Shown here in pieces: positions 50,636 to 55,575 of a stretch of DNA of 55,575 bases; position 1 is the stretch's first letter, and every line of letters starts with the position of its first letter. Made by a program: the position numbers and the translations under genes. The notes under the pieces were generated by a model that was not told the origin of the DNA, made no database searches, and saw only the letters and a program-made list of their open reading frames with translations. The DNA comes from Streptomyces sp. MBT53 (GTDB taxonomy: Bacteria > Actinomycetota > Actinomycetes > Streptomycetales > Streptomycetaceae): the NCBI RefSeq assembly GCF_016654115.1, contig NZ_JAEQAZ010000068.1, forward strand, positions 1 through 55,575, in the 5' to 3' direction.

Positions 50636-50814
50636 CGTCGCGGGCGGTCGCGGGACGTGGTGGTGCGGGTCCGTGCCCGCTCGGTCCGGCGGACCTCCGT
50701 ATCTGCGCCGACCGCCGCGCCCGAGTGCTTCGGCGCGCGACCCGTGGCCCGCACCGGCCACCACCCGGACCCGACACGTCCGTGAGCCCGTGCCGGCCCG
50801 CCGCCGGATGGGGT

Positions 50815-51492
50815 TCAGCGGACCCCTGGGCGGATCAGCCCCGTCTCGTACGCGGCGATGGTGGCCTGCACCCGGTCGCGTACGCCGAGCTTGCCCAGGA
50901 CCACCGCGACATGGTCCTTGACCGTGGCCGGACTGATGCCGAGTTCGGCGGCGATCTCCGCGTTGGTCAAGCCGCGCGCCATGTTCCGCAGGACCTCGGT
51001 CTCGCGCGGGGTGAGCCGCCGCAGCCGGGCGGCGTCGGCGGGAAGAGGGCCCGCGGTGTACCGCTCGATCAGCCGTCCCGTCACCGCGGGGTCGAGCAGT
51101 GCGGCGCCGCGGGCGACGACCCGTACCGCGTCGACCACCCGCTCCGGCTCCGCGTCCTTGAGCAGGAAACCGACGGCCCCGGCGCGCAGCGCGGCGAACA
51201 CGTACTCGTCGAGATCGAAGGTGGTCAGGACGACGACGCGGGTCGCGGGCGCGCCCGCGGTGATCCGGGCGGTGGCGGCCAGCCCGCCGTCGCCCGGCAT
51301 CCTGATGTCCATCAGCGCGACGTCCGGCCGCAGTCGGAGGGCGAGCGCGACGGCCGACTCCCCGTCGGCGGCCTGCCCGACGACGGACAGGCCGGGCTCG
51401 GCGTCCAGGATCGCCGCGATCCCGGCGCGGACGACCGCCTGGTCGTCGGCGACGATCACTCTGATCGTGATGGGAACACCTCCGGCAGCCAC
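50815..51492 (-). CDS. NarL/LuxR-type response regulator
   Basis: A response regulator of up to 225 aa. The receiver domain has the acidic pair VIVADDQAVVRAG, phospho-acceptor VALMDIRMPGDGG, and the later Thr and Lys (VVLTTFD; FLLKDAEPE). The LuxR-type HTH is LTPRETEVLRNMARGLTNAEI then AAELGISPATVKDHV. The start is uncertain: GTG at 51492 (no ribosome site), or GTG at 51459, which overlaps the kinase stop as GTGA but trims strand 1. A GGAGGTG lies between them, in front of an ATC. It pairs with the kinase encoded just upstream. Confidence 0.9.
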   Translation of the reverse strand: MAAGGVPITIRVIVADDQAVVRAGIAAILDAEPGLSVVGQAADGESAVALALRLRPDVALMDIRMPGDGGLAATARITAGAPATRVVVLTTFDLDEYVFAALRAGAVGFLLKDAEPERVVDAVRVVARGAALLDPAVTGRLIERYTAGPLPADAARLRRLTPRETEVLRNMARGLTNAEIAAELGISPATVKDHVAVVLGKLGVRDRVQATIAAYETGLIRPGVR

Positions 51493-53561
51493 ACGCGTAC
51501 CGCGTCGTGGGCGGTCCGGGTGAGCGTACCGCCCATGGCGTCGGCCACCGCCCGTACCTGCCGTCGCGCGTCCGGGGCGGCGGGCAGCGGCCCGGACACC
51601 TCGACGCCCGCGGCGCCGCGCAGCACAGTGAGCGTGACGCCCTCGGCCAGCAGCATCGCGGCGACGCGGTACGCGGCCACGCCCACGACGGCGGGCTCGG
51701 CCATGCGCGGCCCGCGGTAGCTGACGGTGGCGCCGTAGCGGGCGGCGAGCGCGGAGATCCCGGCGACCGTGGGCGGTGGAGTGACGGCGCCGTCACGGGC
51801 GCGCAGGTCCGCGAGGAGTTCCCTGAGCGCGGCCAGGCCGGACCGGGCCTCGGCGAGGACGGTGTCGAGCCGTCCGGCGTCGGCGGCGGCGACCACGTCG
51901 CACGCGTGCCGGTGAGCGGTGCGCAGCAGGCCCGCGGCGATCAGACGACGCTGGTCGCGTACGGCGGCCTCGGCGTCCCGTTCGAGCAGTTCCCGGCTCC
52001 GGGCGGCGGCGACCCGGCGCCGCTCCCGCCGCCGGGCGGTGCGTACTCCCAGCCACCACAGCGCGGACGCGGGGACCACGAGCAGCACGGTCAGCACCGC
52101 CCAGGCCACCGTCCGGCTGCCGGTGATGCCGCTGCCGCTGGCCAGTGCCAGACCGCCGGTCACGGCCACCGCGACGGGGGCGAAAGCGCCGCGCCGGAGC
52201 GGCAGATACGCGCCCGCGCTGTACACGAAGGTCAACTCCACCCACCAGTACACCAGGAAGATGTCGCCGACCGGCGGTCGTGTCCAGCCCGCCCGGTCGC
52301 AGCCCCACCACAGCACGAGTGCCGACAGCACCGCGGCCAGACCCGCGCCGGGCGCACGCGACCGCCAGCCCAGCGGCACCGCGTGCAACCCCGACAGCAG
52401 AACGAACGGAAGGCCGGCCAACACACCGCGGAACGAGTCCGGCACGTCGTCCGAGAGGAGACTCGCCCCGAGCGAAAGCGCGACGGCAAGCACGACCAGC
52501 GCCCAGTCGAGGGCGGTGGGCCCACGCCAGAGCGGCTGACGGCGCGGGACCGGCCCACGCGTGCGCGCGCCGAAGGGCGCGCACCCGGGCCACCGCACCC
52601 GGCGACACACAGCCGCCGACAGCCGACCGCGCCGCAGCGCACCCGCACCCCGCGGTGCCGAGTGCGGGGGTGGGGGCAACGGGGGCTCGGGTGACGGTAG
52701 TTCGGCATGGACGGTCCAGCCGGTGGCGGTCGGCCCGTAGGACAGAGTGCCGCCGGCCGTGCCGACCGTGGTGCGCAGGCCGGTGAGGCCGCCGCCGGTG
52801 CCGAGGTCCGGTTCGGCGGCGGTGCCGCCGCCGTCCGTCACCGTGACCGTGAGGAGACCCGGGCCGCCGCCGAGAGAGACGCGTACGGCGGAACCACGGG
52901 CGTAGCGTGCCGTGTTGGTCAGCGCCTCGCGGACCACGCGGTACGCGACCGCGCTCGTCGTGGCGGGGACGGTGTCCACGGCGCCGGCGGTGGTGTGGAG
53001 GTCGGCGCCGAACTCCGTTGCCAGCGAGGCGATTTCGGCGAGCGAGGCGCCGGTGGCCGGGGCGCCCGCGCGGTCCCGCCGGTCGGCCAGGTCGTCGAGT
53101 TCCGCCACGGCCCGGCGGCCCGCGTCGGCCGCGTGCCGGAGGGCGTCGGCGATCAGGTCCGGGTCGGCGAGCCGTTGTGCCGCGGCGGCCGAGACGACGA
53201 TCGCGGTGAGCCGGTGCGCGGCCACGTCGTGCAGCTCGACGGCGAGCCGGTCCCGCTCGGCGAGCGCGGCGAACCGCGGAATCGAGGCCGCACCGGTGCG
53301 GTACGAGGCCAGCGCGGCGCGTTCGGCCCGGCGCCGCCGCCGCGAGCGGCCCAGGACCCAGGCCACGGCCGCGCCACCGGCCGCGACCAGGGCGCTGCCC
53401 ACGGCATTCCACGGGCGCAGCCCTGCCGCCGTACAGGTCCCGGCAACCGCGAGGACGGCGAGAGCCGATCCGGCGACGGCGAGCCCGGCGGTGCAGCGCA
53501 GCGCCAGGACGTACAGGACGATCAGCGCCGCTACGGCGACGACGGCCGCAGTGGTGATCAC
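51456..53561 (-). CDS. Tandem (double) sensor histidine kinase, second copy degenerate
   Basis: A 701-aa protein, about twice the usual NarL-partner kinase length, containing two kinase modules. The N-terminal one has membrane helices, an intact HisKA_3 phospho-acceptor (RLAVELHDVAAHRLTAIVVS), N-box VVREALTNTARYA and G-box TGGGLTGLRTTV. A second set of four to five membrane helices follows a Pro-rich linker. Then comes a degenerate copy: DQRRLIAAGLLRTAHRHACD lacks the ELHD His, and AAYRVAAMLLAEGVTLTVL lacks the N-box Asn. The start is GTG at 53561. Its stop overlaps the response regulator, so the pair is one operon. Confidence 0.88.
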   Translation of the reverse strand: MITTAAVVAVAALIVLYVLALRCTAGLAVAGSALAVLAVAGTCTAAGLRPWNAVGSALVAAGGAAVAWVLGRSRRRRRAERAALASYRTGAASIPRFAALAERDRLAVELHDVAAHRLTAIVVSAAAAQRLADPDLIADALRHAADAGRRAVAELDDLADRRDRAGAPATGASLAEIASLATEFGADLHTTAGAVDTVPATTSAVAYRVVREALTNTARYARGSAVRVSLGGGPGLLTVTVTDGGGTAAEPDLGTGGGLTGLRTTVGTAGGTLSYGPTATGWTVHAELPSPEPPLPPPPHSAPRGAGALRRGRLSAAVCRRVRWPGCAPFGARTRGPVPRRQPLWRGPTALDWALVVLAVALSLGASLLSDDVPDSFRGVLAGLPFVLLSGLHAVPLGWRSRAPGAGLAAVLSALVLWWGCDRAGWTRPPVGDIFLVYWWVELTFVYSAGAYLPLRRGAFAPVAVAVTGGLALASGSGITGSRTVAWAVLTVLLVVPASALWWLGVRTARRRERRRVAAARSRELLERDAEAAVRDQRRLIAAGLLRTAHRHACDVVAAADAGRLDTVLAEARSGLAALRELLADLRARDGAVTPPPTVAGISALAARYGATVSYRGPRMAEPAVVGVAAYRVAAMLLAEGVTLTVLRGAAGVEVSGPLPAAPDARRQVRAVADAMGGTLTRTAHDAVRVWLPEVFPSRSE

Positions 53562-53838
53562 GGCCCTGGCCCACGTGCGTGCGGGCGCGCACCCCCACCG
53601 AGCGGCCGTGCCGCCTGCCCGGATCGTCCGGGCCGGACCCGCGGCCCCGGATCAGCTGTGCCACACCGCATGCCCCGCAGGATAACGAACCCGCCGCAGC
53701 GGTCCGGGCGGCCGGCTGCTCGCGGGCCACCGTCGACAGCCCTCTTGTCGGGACACCGCACGGCTGTGGCCCCGCGAGTCGGGCGGCGGCGCCGCTGTCC
53801 TGTCCGTGGGGAGCGGCGCGTGCCGGGACGCTTTCGGG

Positions 53839-55575
53839 TCAGGCCGGCTGCCAGGAGAGTATTGCCCGGTACTGCGCCTCGATGCCACCGGCCGCGATGA
53901 TGCTCGACGGAACCTGGTCGGCCCCGGTGATGTTGTGGTTGCCCTGGATCAGGACGCCCTTGCTGTCGTAGTCCGAGGGACCGCTCGGCCAGTAGTTGCC
54001 TTCGATGTCCGTGGGGTCGTAAGTCCCGTCACCCGCTGTGTAGTTGCCGTGTTTGCTGCCCCAGGGGGAGACGTTGATGTTCCACACGGCGTTGCCGAGG
54101 ATCGACACGTAGGTGGCGCCGTTGTCGGTGTAGAGGACATGGCCGCCGGAGGTGTTGAGCTGGTCGTGGACCACGTTGCCGCTGACGTGCTCACCGGTAG
54201 CCATGGAGGTGCCGGTGATCCCGTTCGTGTAGATGGCTCCGCCGTCGCCGAGGAGCGACATGTGGTCGTGGACGAGGTTGTTGGAGACGGTGTTGTTGTT
54301 GGAGTAGTTGGGCTGTGCGGGCAGGCTCACCTTGTCGGGCCAGCCACCCCAGCCGATGGAGATGGCCGTGTAGGGAACATGGTCGATCTGGTTGTGGGTG
54401 ATGGTCGAGGTCTCGATGTAGCCGGCGTCGATGGCGACTCCTCCGTGGTACTCGGCGGCGATGTCGTAGAAATGGCTGTCTTTGACGGTGATCCCGCTGG
54501 TGTGCTGGGCGGAGTTGGCGGGCTGGGGGATGTCGACACCGCCCAGGTCGAGGCCGTTGCCGGAGATGTCGGTGAACACGCAGGCGGTGACGGTGGCGTT
54601 CTGCGAGCCGTCGCCGAGGTCCAGTCCGGCCGCGCCGAGGTGGACGAAATAGTCGTGGTCGAAGTGGATGCTCTTGTCGTAGGTGAAGCGCACGGCGCCG
54701 GGCATCTTGGTCCAGTTGCCGTACGGGCAGGTGCCGCCGGACACGAAGTCGCACAGGCCCTGGGTGGCGTAGCCGCTGGTGCCGGTGACTTGATACGTGG
54801 CCTGGATCTCGGAGAAACCGGTGCCGGTGTTCGAGGTGGTGTAGTTCGCGTAGCTGAACTGGATGCCCTGGAAACCGACATGACCGGGTGCGTCCGAGGC
54901 CTTGCCGGAGGACGCCACCAGCGTGTCGAGTGCAGGCGCCTCGACGTCCGCCGTGGCCGGGTTCTCCCCGGAACGCGGGATGTAGTAAAAGCGGTGCTCG
55001 CTCTTGTCCAGGTAGAACTCGCCCGCCTTGTCGAGGAGTTCGTAGGCGTTCTCCACCGCTGTCGGCTTCTCGGTGATGGACTTGCGGCCGACCAGGTTGT
55101 AGGTGCGGCCGGAGTCGTCGGTGCGCATGACCCGCTGGGTGGAGTTGTTCCAGCAGGGCTGGGCCATGGTGATGGCCGTACTCGTCACCGAGGCGACCGG
55201 GCAGCGCGGTTCGGTCCACAGTCCCAGGCCGCCCCGGTAGACGAACTCGATCGCCGACGGGTTGCGCCAGCCGGCCATCGGGTCGCCGGACGCCGTGGTG
55301 TATCCGGTCGCCGTCTGGGTCACCGACACCGGCAGGGCGCCCGTCGCGCGCTGGGCGCGCACTCCGTCGACATAGAGCTGGCGGGTGTCCAGGCCGGTGG
55401 GTGCCGGAGCGGACCAGATGTCGCTGTCCGCGCTGGTTCGGGCCCAGCCGGTGATGTGGGCGCCGCCGCTGATGACCGGGGTCTGTCCGGCCGCCGCCTT
55501 CCACCACACGGTGCCTGCCGTGCCGCCGCCCGAGTCCGCGGCGGTGAAGGTCAGCGTCTTGGTCAGCCGGTAGAC
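53839..55575 (-). CDS. Secreted right-handed beta-helix protein (polysaccharide lyase/glycosidase-like), 5' end cut by window edge
   Basis: The reading frame enters at the right edge with no start (VYRLTKTLTFTAADSGGG...) and runs 578 codons to the stop at 53839. After an Ig-like or sandwich N-terminal part come short repeated beta-helix turns: GLDLGDGSQNATVTACVFTD, SGITVKDSHFYDIA, STITHNQIDHVPYT, NNTVSNNLVHDHMSLLGD, HVSGNVVHDQLN. Parallel beta-helix proteins of this type degrade or bind plant or microbial polysaccharides. HIDHVPYT-like His-rich turns could hold the active site, but I cannot assign a family. The region 53562-53838 upstream of the kinase is its promoter gap and holds no gene. 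Confidence 0.85.
   Translation of the reverse strand, partial: VYRLTKTLTFTAADSGGGTAGTVWWKAAAGQTPVISGGAHITGWARTSADSDIWSAPAPTGLDTRQLYVDGVRAQRATGALPVSVTQTATGYTTASGDPMAGWRNPSAIEFVYRGGLGLWTEPRCPVASVTSTAITMAQPCWNNSTQRVMRTDDSGRTYNLVGRKSITEKPTAVENAYELLDKAGEFYLDKSEHRFYYIPRSGENPATADVEAPALDTLVASSGKASDAPGHVGFQGIQFSYANYTTSNTGTGFSEIQATYQVTGTSGYATQGLCDFVSGGTCPYGNWTKMPGAVRFTYDKSIHFDHDYFVHLGAAGLDLGDGSQNATVTACVFTDISGNGLDLGGVDIPQPANSAQHTSGITVKDSHFYDIAAEYHGGVAIDAGYIETSTITHNQIDHVPYTAISIGWGGWPDKVSLPAQPNYSNNNTVSNNLVHDHMSLLGDGGAIYTNGITGTSMATGEHVSGNVVHDQLNTSGGHVLYTDNGATYVSILGNAVWNINVSPWGSKHGNYTAGDGTYDPTDIEGNYWPSGPSDYDSKGVLIQGNHNITGADQVPSSIIAAGGIEAQYRAILSWQPA

Noticed and set aside
1..55575. tRNA, rRNA, CRISPR array, insertion sequence or prophage
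   Set aside because: Looked for cloverleaf-like segments, regular spaced repeats, transposase and integrase motifs; none seen by eye.

Overview
The window reads as chromosomal DNA of a Streptomyces-type actinomycete. It is very GC-rich, its genes have strongly GC-biased third positions and frequent GTG or TTG starts, and it carries families typical of that genus: an AfsR/SARP regulator, PAS-SpoIIE phosphatase, methyltransferase of the DUF574 type, NarL two-component pair, GH19 chitinase with ricin-B modules and a DasR-like site. I see no rRNA, tRNA, CRISPR array, transposase or phage module. The assignment is inference from sequence character, not a database match.

Layout. 0-4 kb: a cut-off gene at the left edge, a SpoIIE-type phosphatase, two membrane proteins (one LtrA-like) and a hypothetical. 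4-13.9 kb: an apparently complete amine-oxidation locus. A leftward operon (permease, aldehyde dehydrogenase, NDP-forming acyl-CoA synthetase, acyl-CoA dehydrogenase, nitronate monooxygenase-like flavoenzyme) diverges from a flavin amine oxidase and a double-headed XRE-TetR regulator; the shared promoter gap has two TGACT...AGTCA elements. 14-16.6 kb: methyltransferase, secreted beta-lactamase-fold protein, and decayed remnants of an aldo/keto reductase and a class I glutamine amidotransferase. 16.7-21.4 kb: three small secreted cysteine-containing proteins beside an AfsR-type SARP-NB-ARC-TPR regulator, linked by three copies of a heptamer direct repeat with a TTTT spacer. 21.9-27 kb: a GcvT/LigM-like protein, a PPOX flavoprotein, an F420-reductase-like protein, an IMPase-like protein, and LysR and MarR regulators.

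27-40.1 kb: a second, larger catabolic block. Leftward: permease, aldehyde dehydrogenase and gamma-glutamyl hydrolase. Also leftward: 3Fe-4S ferredoxin, ferredoxin reductase, acetoacetate-decarboxylase-like enzyme, homoprotocatechuate-type HpaE and HpaD, FAH-family enzyme and TetR. Rightward: a glutamine-synthetase-like ligase and a cytochrome P450. All three transcription units carry the same 14-bp palindrome (GTTTGGCNTCAAAC), and at two of them it sits directly after a good -35/-10 pair. The simplest reading is one repressor controlling one pathway in which an amine is gamma-glutamylated, oxidised by the P450 system, released, and (if aromatic) degraded by extradiol meta-cleavage.

40.1-55.6 kb: methyltransferase, RHH/MazF-like toxin-antitoxin pair, GH19 chitinase and an RlpA-like protein sharing nearly identical ricin-B modules behind a DasR-like promoter, a secreted lipase broken by three frame changes, a membrane-anchored CDP-glycerol glycerophosphotransferase-like protein, two alpha/beta hydrolases, a NarL regulator with an unusual tandem histidine kinase, and a secreted beta-helix protein that runs off the right edge.
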